A DNA stretch of 64,000 nt from Reticulitermes speratus (Eukaryota; Arthropoda; Insecta; Blattodea; Rhinotermitidae). Both the position numbers and the translations under genes were made by a program. Numbering within the stretch: position 1 is the first letter of the stretch; each line of letters opens with the position of its first letter. Positions 24,423-36,097 of the stretch are shown here, one piece after another. Below the pieces are notes generated by a model. It did no database searches, was not told the origin of the DNA, and was given only the letters and a program-made list of their open reading frames with translations. The stretch is from positions 1,150,501-1,214,500 of the forward strand of contig JAJKFL010000006.1 of NCBI GenBank assembly GCA_021186555.1, written 5' to 3'.

Positions 24423-25045
24423 CCATAACAGCGCCACACACCATAACACGGCGTCACACCACATTACATGGCGTTACACCCCATAATATGGAGTCACTAC
24501 ACATAACATGGAGTCACACCCTCATAATATGGAGTCAAATCACATAACATGGAGTCACACCCCATAATATAGTCACATCACATTACATGGCGTCACACCC
24601 CATAATATGGAGTCACATAACATAACATGGCGTTACATCACATAATATGGAGTCACATCACATAACATGGAGTCACGCCCCCCATAATATGGAGTCACAT
24701 CACATAACACGGTGTCACACCCCATAATATGGAGTCACATCGCAAAACATGGAGTCACACCCCCATAATATGGAGTCACATAACACGGCGTCACACCCCA
24801 TATGGAGTCACATAACATAACATGGAGTCACACCCCATAACATGGAGTCAATCACATAACATAACATGGAGCACATCACAACACGGCGCCACACCCCATA
24901 ATATGGAGTCACACCCCATAATATGGATTCATATAACGTTATGGCGTCACACCCCAAAATATGGAGTCACATCACATAACATGGAGTCACACCCCAAAAT
25001 ATGGAGTCACATCACATAACATGGAGTCACACCCCCATAACATGG
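24423..25045. repeat. Degenerate tandem repeat with about 20-bp subunits
   Basis: Irregular alternation of CATAATATGGAGTCACA and CATAACATGGAGTCACACCC (also CACGGCGTCACACC), often as pairs of about 40 bp. High divergence and length changes suggest an older or error-rich array. Confidence 0.9.
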
Positions 25046-25265
25046 TACTCTTCACAGCCAACTCATCAATAATTGCAAATATTGTTCCATTTGCAAAAGA
25101 CCGCCACTGCAACCTCAAATCTTGTCGCCCACACATTCTACGTGCCCTGTCCATCCCGTTCTCCCAGGCAAATTTAAATTTTACAGGCTAAACTTAGCAC
25201 AGCTGGCACGAAGGAAAGCCAGCTACATACACTCCACCTCTCAAAGCCAGCTACAGTCTAGTCAC

Positions 25266-27313
25266 TTAACACCTTCACTCCCAGTGGTCACTATACGTAC
25301 CACCAGTTTAACATTCACAATTTCTACGTTCTGCCCACACAGTGTATTTATGTGTTTTGTGTGGATCTCAGAACAAACAGCGATTATTTCATTGTACAAC
25401 ATTAACTGACTGGTTTGTATAACTGAGACGGAGTGTGTTTACTGCGCGGTACGGACTGTATTTATGTGTTTTTGTGTGGATCTCAGAACAAACAGCGATT
25501 ATTTCACTGTACAACATTAACTGACTGGTTTGTATAACTGAGACGGAGTGTGTTTACTGCGCGGTACGGACTGTATTTATGTGTTTTGTGTGGATCTCAG
25601 AACAAACAGCGATTATTTCACTGTACAACATAAACTGACTGGTTTGTATAACTGAGACGGAGTGTGTTTACTGCGCGGTACGGACTGTATTTATGTGTTT
25701 TGTGTGGATCTCAGAACAAACAGCGATTATTTCACTGTACAACATTAACTGACTGGTTTGTATAACTGAGACGGAGTGTGTTTACTGCGCGGTACGGACT
25801 GTATTTATGTGTTTTGTGTGGATCTCAGAACAAACAGCGATTATTTCACTGTACAACATTAACTGACTGGTTTGTATAACTGAGACGGAGTGTGTTTACT
25901 GCGCGGTACGGACTGTATTTATGTGTTTTGTGTGGATCTCAGAACAAACAGCGATTATTTCACTGTACAACATTAACTGACTGGTTTGTATAACTGAGAC
26001 GGAGTGTGTTTACAGTGCGGTACGGACTGTATTTATGTGTTTTGTGTGGATCTCAGAACAAACAGCGATTATTTCACTGTACAACATTAACTGACTGGTT
26101 TGTATAGCTGAGACGGAGTGTGTTTACAGTGCGGTACGGACTGTATTTATGTGTTTTGTGTGGATCTCAGAACAAACAGCGATTATTTCACTGTACAACA
26201 TTAACTGACTGGTTTGTATAACTGAGACGGAGTGTGTTTACAGTGCGGTACGGACTGTATTTATGTGTTTTGTGTGGATCTCAGAACAAACAGCGATTAT
26301 TTCACTGTACAACATTAACTGACTGGTTTGTATAACTGAGACGGAGTGTGTTTACAGTGCGGTACGGACTGTATTTATGTGTTTTGTGTGGATCTCAGAA
26401 CAAACAGCGATTATTTCACTGTACAACATTAACTGACTGGTTTGTATAACTGAGACGGAGTGTGTTTACAGTGCGGTACGGACTGTATTTATGTGTTTTG
26501 TGTGGATCTCAGAACAAACAGCGATTATTTCACTGTACAACATTAACTGACTGGTTTGTATAACTGAGACGGAGTGTGTTTACAGTGCGGTACGGACTGT
26601 ATTTATGTGTTTTGTGTGGATCTCAGAACAAACAGCGATTATTTCACTGTACACATTAACTGACTGGTTTGTATAACTGAGACGGAGTGTGTTTACAGTG
26701 CGGTACGGACTGTATTTATGTGTTTTGTGTGGATCTCAGAACAAACAGCGATTATTTCACTGTACAACATTAACTGACTGGTTTGTATAACTGAGACGGA
26801 GTGTGTTTACATGCGGTACGGACTGTATTTATGTGTTTTGTGTGGATCTCAGAACAAACAGCGATTATTTCACTGTACAACATTAACTGACTGGTTTGTA
26901 TAGCTGAGACGGAGTGTGTTTACTGCGCGGTACGGACTGTATTTATGTGTTTTGTGTGGATCTCAGAACAAACAGCGATTATTTCACTGTACAACATTAA
27001 CTGACTGGTTTGTATAACTGAGACGGAGTGTGTTTACAGTGCGGTACGGACTGTATTTATGTGTTTTGTGTGGATCTCAGAACAAACAGCGATTATTTCA
27101 CTGTACAACATTAACTGACTGGTTTGTATAACTGAGACGGAGTGTGTTTACAGTGGCGGTACGGACTGTATTTATGTGTTTTGTGTGGATCTCAGAACAA
27201 ACAGCTATTATTTCACTGTACAACATTAACTGACTGGTTTGTATAACTGAGACGGAGTGTGTTTACTGCGCGGTACGAGCTGTATCTTTATATATAATTC
27301 AGGTTAATGTTCG
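25266..27313 (-). mobile_element. piggyBac-like non-autonomous element with 114-bp internal array (A3, 17 units)
   Basis: Inverted relative to A1. TTAA (25266-25269) is followed by CACCTTCACTCCCAGTGG and TCACTATACGTACCACC, then the conserved arm ending CTGCCCACACAGTG. Seventeen 114-bp units follow (about 25345-27285), then an arm CGGTACGAGCTGTATC, AATTCAGGTTAATG. The far terminus is worn and lacks a clear TTAA. Most central units read TTTACAGTGCGG, the outer ones TTTACTGCGCGG. This is the largest expansion of the family in the window. Confidence 0.7.
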
Positions 27314-27952
27314 TCTTGAAACTGTGTAATAAAACAGCCCGCACCTCAGTCTAACGTATAATGGCTGTATTGTTACTTAATCACGAACTTCAAGGGATGT
27401 GGAAGGAGGCGCTCGTATTACGGCGTATTTGCGTATAACTGAAGAAAACCGAGACAGGTAACAGCCGGCCCAAAACATTGTCTCTAAATGCAGTCACACA
27501 CATCCGTAACAAAAAAGTGTATCAGTTACAGCAATGACAATCAGCACAAAGTGCCACTGTACAAACAGCATGCAGTAACAAAGACGTAAATAAGTAAATA
27601 AAAACCCATCAAGTTAATTAAATTTAATCACAGCTGTTATGTAGAAACAACAGCAGACGCGGTCGCTGTATAAACATTTCATGCCCACCTGCTGCAGCGA
27701 CGTCAGCATGTGCAGGATAGTAGCGACGTCAGAATGCGTCTGTTTGGTATCGTTTGTTAGTTACGGTAAGAGCGGAGCGACACACGCAGACACACACATC
27801 AGTATGTGAACATGAAGATGTGACAGTGTTATGGAGTCAAGGGGTACACACAGACAGAGAATTGAATTGTTTGTACCAACGAAAGCACTAAGACAGTTTT
27901 TTCACTGTTTTCTTTATTGTAAGGTTGGTACAAATAATTCAATTATAAAAAG
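27314..27952. other. Single-copy spacer, nothing recognised
   Basis: Plain AT-leaning sequence; no ORF over 60 codons and no repeat seen. Confidence 0.5.
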
Positions 27953-28560
27953 ATGCACGGTGAATATAAAGTAAAATTGAACAGAGAAGTTACAGCAAAT
28001 AGGCCAGATGTAACAATTAAAAACAAAACACAAAAGTGCCTAGTGACAGCTGTGCCACTAGCAGCGGACAGAAATGTCACGCAGAAGGAAGCAGAAAGTA
28101 AAATAAAACACAAGAGCTTATGTGTAGACACACACCGAATGTAGAACAGACGTGTATGATTATGAAAGGTAAAGTTCTGCCTACAGCAGGTCATGAAGGC
28201 CCAGAGGGGGAGTAGAGGTATAGCTGTACTCTTTCTTTAACCCTGGCACTAGATGGGGGTGGGTGGTCAACTCCACGCCCCGGCCGCTTTACCCCCGGGA
28301 AAGAGACCCGGTACCCATTGTATAGGAGGCTGGGTAGGCCCCAGGGCCGGTCTGGATGGGTGCGGAAAATCTCGCCCCCACCGGGATTCGATCCCCGGAC
28401 CGTCCAGCCCGTAGCGAGTGGCTATGATTGTACGGCAATAACTGCAGCCACTGGAACAGTAACAAACGGTTTAAAGACAAACTTGGAAGCCGCACCAGGA
28501 AAACACCAGCAGACTGACTACAAGACAGCTACACGTAATACGGAAAGGCGGGCGTCGAGA
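27953..28560 (+). pseudogene. Non-LTR retrotransposon 3' coding remnant (copy 2), interrupted by a SINE
   Basis: The frame from 27953 reads NREVTANRPDVTIKNKTQK, then VPLAADRNVTQKEAESKI and KHKSLCVDTHRM before a stop at about 28142. After a SINE insertion (28162-28422) the homology resumes at 28423 with [19 protein letters not shown] and EAAPGKHQQTD. These blocks match copy 1 at 156-396. As I remember it, NRPD..IKNK belongs to the region after RT in invertebrate LINEs. A short frame disruption and the SINE make it inactive. Confidence 0.75.
28162..28422 (-). mobile_element. SINE family 2 (copy 2), nested in a LINE remnant
   Basis: Antisense copy. The B-box complement CGGGATTCGATCCCCGG (28382-28398) lies near the right side and the SINE 3' end, reversed as AGGTAAAG, at the left. 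The body shares CCCGGCCGCTTTACC and its complement with the copies at 43104 and 46043. It is flanked by the direct repeat TATGATT (28155-28161 and 28423-28429), a target-site duplication that fixes the boundaries. Confidence 0.88.
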
Positions 28561-28639
28561 GGGTAAGTTGCAGGAAGAGAACGTCTGCGAGAACACAACA
28601 AAACGGTAATAACGGTAAGTGTTTAGGCCTTTTGGTCCC

Positions 28640-29412
28640 TTCTACCTTCAAGTGATACCATCCACTTCTACCTTCAAGTGATACCATCCACTTCTACCTT
28701 CAAGTGATGCCATCCACTTCACCTTCAAGTGATCCATCCACTTCTACCTCAAGTGATCCATCCACTTCTACCTTCAAGTGATGCCATCCACTTACCTTCA
28801 ATGATGCTCATTTACTCAGGATCATCCACTTCTACCTTCAAGTGATGCATCACTCACTTCAGTGACCATCCACTTCTACCTTCAAGTGATGCCATCCACT
28901 TCTCTTCATGATGCCATCCACTTCACTCAAATGATACCATCCACTTCCTTAGTGATCCATCACTCTACTTCAAGTGATACCATCCACTTCTACCTTCAAG
29001 TGATGCCATCCACTTCTACTCAGTGATACCACCATTCTACTCAAGTGATACCATCCACTTCTACCTTCAAGTGATACCATCCACTCTACTTCAGTATCAT
29101 CACCATTCAAGTGATGCCATCACTTACTTCAGTGAATCCAACACATTCAAGTGATCACCACTACCTCATTCCACCTTTATTCAAGTGATATTACTCATGA
29201 TACCACTATTCAAGTATCTACTTCTACCTAAGATGATTACTCCATCCACTTCGTAGCCTATCTAAGTAGTATACTTCAGTGACCATCATTCTACCTCTCA
29301 AGTGATAACTTCACTCGATACCATCTTCTACCTTCAAGTGATACCAGTGATACCACCACTTCTACTTCAAGTGATACCATCCAGATCTTCGTACACTTCA
29401 AGTGATGCTCAT
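28640..29412. repeat. Decayed minisatellite, 26-bp unit
   Basis: The unit is GTGATACCATCCACTTCTAC followed by CTTCAA, about 28-30 units. The first units are regular; from about 28720 to 29400 many bases are missing or changed, so period and phase wander. Either an old array or a poorly resolved stretch. Confidence 0.92.
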
Positions 29413-29539
29413 CCACCCATCGCAGTTCAGTACAGCCATGCAGCTGTATATGCAGCAGTGCACACGACATTCTGTGTCACACTATCAGTTGGCCGCGCTG
29501 TGTTATTGCAAACTTGTCTATATATATAATACTGCTCTG

Positions 29540-29662
29540 ATATGATACTTGTGAGCGATCAATTTGTAGCTATCTAAGCTAAATATCATACTTGTGAGCG
29601 ATCAATTGTAGCTATCTAAGCTAAATATCATATTGTGAGCGATCAATTGTAGCTATCTAAGC
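29540..29662. repeat. Short tandem repeat, about 42-bp unit, 3 copies
   Basis: Three copies of GTGAGCGATCAATTGTAGC, TATCTAAGCTAAATATCAT. The first reads CAATTTG and the last ends in GCTTCTC. Confidence 0.93.
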
Positions 29663-30726
29663 TTCTCAGGAACTTCACCTTCAGCATTTATATTTTCCAG
29701 CTGCAAAGGTAGGAGGAAAGGTGAAACGCACGAAGCAGGCGAAGTGTCGTCAGTGTACTGCCTTCGAGCGAGGCTTACAGTGGCGTGTTTGCTGAACAGT
29801 ACTTTGTGGACAGCACGAAAGACGGCCTGACTGCCGTTCTTGACCACATGCTTAACGATAACGTAACGTAACGTAACGTAATAAATATAATAACAAATAT
29901 TTATTACCTGAGTCCAAAGACTAACAGTTGCGCCCACTAACCCCAGACACCTCGCAACACGTAGCCACTGTAACCATTCTACAATGTCCACTACACCAAA
30001 ATGTTTACTCAAGTCACTCCCATTACCAACATCACAACACCACTGCCGTCTCCCCTGCACTATGACGTCTATTTTCCACTTTCATTCTCGCGCTTATACC
30101 AAAATTTACTTAGCAACTTTTGTAATTGTCTAAGTTCAGAGGCCTTAAAGCACGCTCACAATTTCTTACAGGCAGCCGCTCGCTGTTAGCAACTTCCTGT
30201 TCAGAACTTTCTCTCTCCATCTCTGCTTCTTAGAACAATTTGGAGTACCGGTGTCTGAATGACACCGTCCTGACCACAGCATGCTAGACACGCCCCCCTC
30301 TGCCATTCCCTCAGTACCACCAAATTTCCAAACTTAACAACAAACTGCGTGGTAAAAATGACAGAATCTGAAGTAATTATTTTCAAGTTGGTATTACTGA
30401 TACTAACTAACTCCATGCAGCACAGTCCTTGTTGAGAAGCTAACAGGTCGTCAGCTAGTCTAGAAATTCCCCGCGTTTTATGCAACCCGAAGGTTCATTA
30501 CCGCACTCACAAGAGCCCGCCACCTGTCCCTATCAGGTCCGAGGCTTTGTGCTGTTTTCGTAACTTGGTAATTTTTTACGGTGAGGAGTTGTTAGCACCT
30601 CGTCCAACCCCCAAGCTGGAGGACCACCCCCTGTCTGCTGTCCGCGACTGCTTATTCAATGTATTCGCAGCTACCCTCCATATCCACAGGCCGTTCCTCC
30701 ACCCGCAACCTGAGGACGCGACATGC
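29663..30726. other. Single-copy region, unassigned ORF
   Basis: A 135-codon minus ORF (29653-30060) has a hydrophobic middle (about residues 30-75) but no family I recognise. An AACGT run of four to five repeats lies at 29855-29882. No other structure seen. Confidence 0.3.
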
Positions 30727-31327
30727 CGTGGTGACAGGGACCGACTTATCGTGGTGACAGGGACCGACTTGTCATGGTGACAGGGACCGACTTATCGTGG
30801 TGGACCGATTCGGGACCGACTTATCGTCTGGTGGGACCGAACGGGACACCGACTTGTCGTGGTGACAGGGACCGACTTGTCGTGGTGACAGGGACCGACT
30901 TGTCATGGTGACAGGGACCGACTTATCGTGGTGACAGGGACCGACTTATCTGGTGACAGGGGACCCGACTTATCGTGGTGACAGGGACCGACTTATCGTG
31001 GTGACAGGGACCGACTTGTCGTGGTGACAGGGACCGACTTGTCGTGGTGACAGGGACCGACTTATCGTGGTGACAGGGACCGACTTATCGTGGTGACAGG
31101 GACCGACTTGTCGTGGTGACAGGGACCGACTTGTCGTGGTGACAGGGACCGACTTGTCGTGGTGACAGGGACCGACTTATCGTGGTGACAGGGACCGACT
31201 TGTCGTGGTGACAGGGACCGACTTGTCGTGGTGAAGACAGGGACCGACTTGTCGTGTGACAGGGACCGACTTGTCGTGGTGACAGGGACCGTATCTTCTA
31301 TCGTGGTGACAGGGACCGACTTATCAT
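30727..31327. repeat. Minisatellite, 23-bp unit, about 26 copies
   Basis: The unit is CGTGGTGACAGGGACCGAC followed by TTGT or TTAT. The period is 23 bp (for example 31021 to 31044). Disturbed units lie near 30800-30860, 30950 and 31290. Confidence 0.97.
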
Positions 31328-33215
31328 GAAACTACTGAACGGAAATCTCCGCTACACTGCTGCGGTAACCCTAACCATTCCTAGGTGGTAACCTCACAAT
31401 GCCATTTCAATAATCTCGCTAAACTAAATCGCGCAGTGCGACATTTGTGCTGGTGCCACCGACTGCAGGCGTGTCCGTCAGCGAACGGCAACGACCGTCA
31501 GCTTACCGTTCGTGCACTGACCGCAATACGTCGTATACTGTACTGCTTTATTTACCTTTACAAACAACTGGTACGAGGTCCGTTGAAATTTCAACGGGAA
31601 GTCGTTACAAGAAGCTTTATATATATTTTATATGTACATATATAAACATACAGACAGACACATCGGTAGATTTCCTGACGACGTTCTGTCACGTTCAAAA
31701 ACATTTAGCGTTGAATGAGCCACGCGGCCACCGCAAAGAATGGGGTGACGAAGCAGTGGAGCCCCGCTCCAACAAATCACAGAGGCGTTTATATGGGAAA
31801 TTACGGAGACGTCAGCTGCGCCGCACTTGATAACAGCAATGAAGAACGCAAACACGTGCTAGTTCGCCAGTCTGCCTGACTCTCCCAGTCAATCAAAATC
31901 CACTTTCGAATTTCCTCGTGTGAGTTCGCTGTCTGCAGACGCAGCTAAACTCAGCAGAACAGAACATGATGAGCTGTCATCGCTGTCTGTACAGATATGT
32001 CATCTGACGAAACTACAGCAACGAAACGAAACAAGACAAATCCATTAGCGGTCGCTACACTGACATGGCCGTCATATCCCGACGTACACGACACCTACAC
32101 GTACACAAAGACAATGCGGCACCTTCAAGACTTTTTCTCTTTGCAGTCTCTCCAGCCCGAGGTCACCTTGCCACCCATCAGGCTGGGGCAGCGACCACGG
32201 CTCTACGTTTCGGCTCCGACTAGAAACACCCCCTTACTACCCCTCACTGTCAATATCACCACGTAGTCGGCAGGCCTAACTGTGGCCTGACTGTGGCCTG
32301 ACTGTCTCTACCATATTTTCCCACATTATTTCATAAACGGCACGATTTTCGGGGGAAAAAGTTATAGAATATAAAATGTGTGTTTTGATTTCCTCTAAAA
32401 CTTTTGCCCGAAATATTTCTCATCCTAAGAAGAACTCAGAGAGATATTGTCATAAATGTACATAGGTCGTCACGTAAAGTACCGTTATTGTCAGATTTTT
32501 ATGAAACTTGAATTTTCTGAACGGATTTTCGAAAAATATTCAACTATCAAATTTCAAGAACATTCGTCCAGTGGGATCCGAATTGTTCCGTGCGGACGAA
32601 CAGACAGACATGACGACGCTAATAGTCGATTTTCGCAATTTTTCGAACGCGCCTAAAAGTGAAACAGGACAGACAAGTTTGCTAGCCTCCACTGACGGCC
32701 AAGTCACTCCACACTGCTCCGTGCCCAACATTTGTCCGCGCCATCAATATGTAGCAAGTCACTCCGACGCACGCACAAAAGCACGCGTCTTCGCGTCGTA
32801 ATAATATCAAGAATAATTTCTGTCCAGTCCGTCCGTACGTTATGCGCCTACCTACTATGTCTTGACGCACACTACTTCAGTGCCAACCGCTGCTGGTGGC
32901 ACAGCAGTGCCATTTAAACGTCCCACAGGAAACATCTGTCAGCCGGCCACGAGCTCATCAAGTCCCGAGGGAGAGAAGTGCTGGTACAAATATCAGGATG
33001 GGAGACGAACGGAAGAATCTCTATAATGGTCCATCTGCAGGCAGCGGCTCTTCCCAGACCGAGGTTCTGGAACAAGCGATGGGCAACATCGTGCAACCGG
33101 AGAAGCTCTAAACTGAACCAACATACTAATAAGGATGCTACAGCTCCTTGCAACTGATCCTTTAAAGCATATTGTAATTATATACATCAACTGCTTTGAC
33201 ATTAAGAAAACTCTG
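31328..33215. other. Single-copy region, nothing recognised
   Basis: Short ORFs of 60-130 codons on both strands show no recognisable domain. 32320-32660 is AT-rich and ends in GTGCGGACGAACAGACAGAC, a GACAGAC-type stretch that I associate with insect repeats; no boundary can be drawn. A CTGTGGCCTGA tandem pair lies near 32280. Confidence 0.35.
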
Positions 33216-33865
33216 CACTTTGAACACACTGTACTCATGTATTTCGTGCACTTTGAACATACTGTACTCATGTATTTCGTGCACTTTGAACACACTGTAC
33301 TCATGTATTTCGTGCACTTTGAACACACTGTACTCATGTATTTCGTGCACTTTGAACACACTGTACTCATGTATTTCGTGCACTTTGAACACACTGTACT
33401 CATGTATTTCGTGCACTTTGAACACACTGTACTCATGTATTTCGTGCACTTTGAACACACTGTACTCATGTATTTCGTGCACTTTGAACACACTGTACTC
33501 ATGTATTTCGTGCACTTTGAACACACTGTACTCATGTATTTCGTGCACTTTGAACACACTGTACTCATGTATTTCGTGCACTTTGAACACACTGTACTCA
33601 TGTATTTCGTGCACTTTGAACACACTGTACTCATGTATTTCGTGCACTTTGAACACACTGTACTCATGTATTTCGTGCACTTTGAACACACTGTACTCAT
33701 GTATTTCGTGCACTTTGAACACACTGTACTCATGTATTTCGTGCACTTTGAACACACTGTACTCATGTATTTCGTGCACTTTGAACACACTGTACTCATG
33801 TATTTCGTGCACTTTGAACACACTGTACTCATGTATTTCGTGCACTTTGAACACACTGTACTCAT
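33216..33865. repeat. Minisatellite, 33-bp unit, 20 copies
   Basis: The unit is CACTTTGAACACACTGTAC followed by TCATGTATTTCGTG. Nearly identical copies; only the second copy has ACATAC for ACACAC. Being 33 bp it gives an 11-residue peptide repeat in four overlapping frames, two on each strand. I regard them as spurious. Confidence 0.98.
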
Positions 33866-34020
33866 ATACAGAGCGACCACTTCGCTCAACAGCAGCAACT
33901 GATTGTATTGAGATGTGCCTAAAGTGTTTAATATTTACACAACTTCAATTTCCAAACACTTCACATATTTTTTGTGTCTTCAACTTCTCGCCGCGACAGA
34001 TGCATCGAAATCTTCTCAGG

Positions 34021-34280
34021 CTAACTGCCGCGTCAGGCTGTTTAAATCAGCAAGAGTTTCGGATACTGACTCTGTCTCCATCATCAGGGTATGTAGCAGT
34101 ACCAGAGTGGGGCTCGTGCAAGGACGCGAGCCATTAGGGGTTTGTGGGTGGAGTGAACAGCTGGCCACCACTAAGACCTTTCACGAGCGCCTACCGGGTA
34201 CTGTAACAGACCCTGATGATGGAGACAGAGTCAGTGTCCGAAACGTTCGCTGATTTAACAACCTGACGCGGTTATCACTC
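34021..34280. mobile_element. Foldback MITE with about 60-bp inverted arms
   Basis: The left arm 34028-34089 (CCGCGTCAGGCTGTTTAAAT to TGTCTCCATCATCAGGG) pairs with the right arm 34211-34271 (CCCTGATGATGGAGACAGAG to CAACCTGACGCGG), with few mismatches. The 120-bp middle is unique. The right arm carries CCTGATGATGG, a small stem and TCCGAAACG, a layout shared with the other foldback elements here. No ORF. Confidence 0.85.
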
Positions 34281-34882
34281 TTCACAGCACTTTACATATT
34301 CTGTTAGTAGCACAAAAAGTCCTTCTGGTCACACCGCGTGGTCTTACGTACAAAGCAATCGCCACTTGTTCTTCGCATCATAAAAACAGTCGGATCTATG
34401 ACGTCACTAAATGCGATCAGCAACTGGAATGACTTCAAGAGACTGCAAGAAGGACACAAATGCAAAATATCCCCTCGTGTTTCGGTCACTTTGGCTCGCA
34501 CCGAAATCTACAATCAATTAAGTTTGAAATAAAGGCAGCAGAATCTTCTCAAGTGAGTTCGCACTCGTTTACTGAAATGCGTGTTAACGTGACGTCACTG
34601 GACAGTGGCTACACTGACTGCTGCAAATGCTTTCCGATTCACCAGTCACTGACCGTCCTATCAGCTACTGCCGTCTGAAGTAGTGCAACTTCTCCGGCCG
34701 CAATGCTGCAAGGTCAGCCAATCCACTTGACACAGCTAGTGTTCAGCACGCTTCGACAGGTACGCGATGTCCTGCCTTAACGCTTTTTGCCTTACCCTGG
34801 CCTGAAGATGGACTCAGCAATCATGAACGATTCTGTACAACAGACAATTGGTACCAGACTGATCACTTGATGGCTACGTTTG
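34281..34882. other. Single-copy spacer, nothing recognised
   Basis: Two TGACGTCA sites (about 34399 and 34592); short ORFs only. Confidence 0.4.
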
Positions 34883-35877
34883 AGCTGTCAGTCGGTGCAC
34901 CAGCGCTCCAGTGTACCAGCGACATGTCCGGTTTTAACTCCAGCTGTCAGTCGGTGCACCAGCGCTCCAGTGTACCAGCGACATGTCCGGTTTTAACTCC
35001 AGCTGTCAGTCGGTGCACCAGCGCTCCAGTGTACCAGCGACATGTCCGGTTTTAACTCCAGCTGTCAGTCGGTGCACCAGCGCTCCAGTGTACCAGCGAC
35101 ATGTCCGGTTTTAACTCCAGCTGTCAGTCGGTGCACCAGCGCTCCAGTGTATCAGCGACATGTCCGGTTTTAACTCCAGCTGTCAGTCGGTGCACCAGCG
35201 CTCCAGTGTATCAGCGACATGTCCGGTTTTAACTCCAGCTGCAGTCGGTGCACCAGCGCTCCAGTGTACCAGCGACATGTCCGGTTTTAACTCCAGCTGT
35301 CAGTCGGTGCACCAGCGCTCCAGTGTATCAGCGACATGTCCGGTTTTAACTCCAGCTGTCAGTCGGTGCACCAGTGCTCCAGTGTACCAGCGACATGTCC
35401 GGTTTTAACTCCAGCTGTCAGTCGGTGCACCAGCGCTACAGTGTATCAGCGACATGTCCGGTTTTAACTCCAGCTGTCAGTCGGTGCACCAGCGCTCCAG
35501 TGTACCAGCGACATGTCCGGTTTTAACTCCAGCTGTCAGTCGGTGCACCAGCGCTCCAGGTTATCAGTGACATGTCCGGATTTAACTCCAGCTGTCAGTC
35601 GGTGCACCAGCGCTCCAGTGTATCAGTGACATGTCCGGATTTAACTCCAGCTGTCAGTCGGTGCACCAGCGCTCCAGTGTACCAGCGACATGTCCGGTTT
35701 TAACTCCAGCTGTCAGTCGGTGCACCAGCGCTCCAGGTTATCAGTGACATGTCCGAATTTAACTCCAGCTGTCAGTCGGTGCACCAGCGCTCCAGTGTAT
35801 CAGTGACATGTCCGGATTTAACTCCAGCTGTCAGTCGGTGCACCAGCGCTCCAGTGTATCAGCGACATGTCCGGTTC
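34883..35877. repeat. Minisatellite, 59-bp unit, about 17 copies
   Basis: The unit is CAGCTGTCAGTCGGTGCACC, AGCGCTCCAGTGTACCAG, CGACATGTCCGGTTTTAACT. Variants TACCAGCGAC, TATCAGCGAC and GTTATCAGTGAC recur in blocks. The duplicated pair near 35570 and 35740 shows spread of multi-unit segments. Confidence 0.97.
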
Positions 35878-36097
35878 CAACTTCAGCAGGGATAAGGTGT
35901 TCTGTGGTCTTCGTCAGTCTCTCCAGGCAAATGCACGATACTGCCTCGGTCATAACCGTCTCCTTCCAAATCCTCTTCAATTCATCATTCAACAGTCGCC
36001 CCACAATCGACCTTGCACAGTCAGAAAAACTGAAGGCGGGGAAAAACACAAAACTACTTCCGTAAGTTTTTATTTCAAGGTTTTTAAACAGAATTCT
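35878..36097. other. Short spacer between two arrays
   Basis: 220 bp of non-tandem sequence with no feature recognised. Confidence 0.5.

Noticed and set aside
29855-29882. AACGT run as telomeric repeat
   Set aside because: Only four to five units and not the insect TTAGG type.
33135-34137. Repeat proteins of 230-313 codons on both strands
   Set aside because: A 33-bp unit without stops gives four overlapping open frames; coding cannot be claimed for any.
34205-34260. True hammerhead ribozyme in the foldback arms
   Set aside because: CTGATGA and CGAAAC are present, but an extra base precedes stem II, stem II is mismatched, and in the 45-kb family the first core base is G (GTGA). I keep only the shared motif as a finding.
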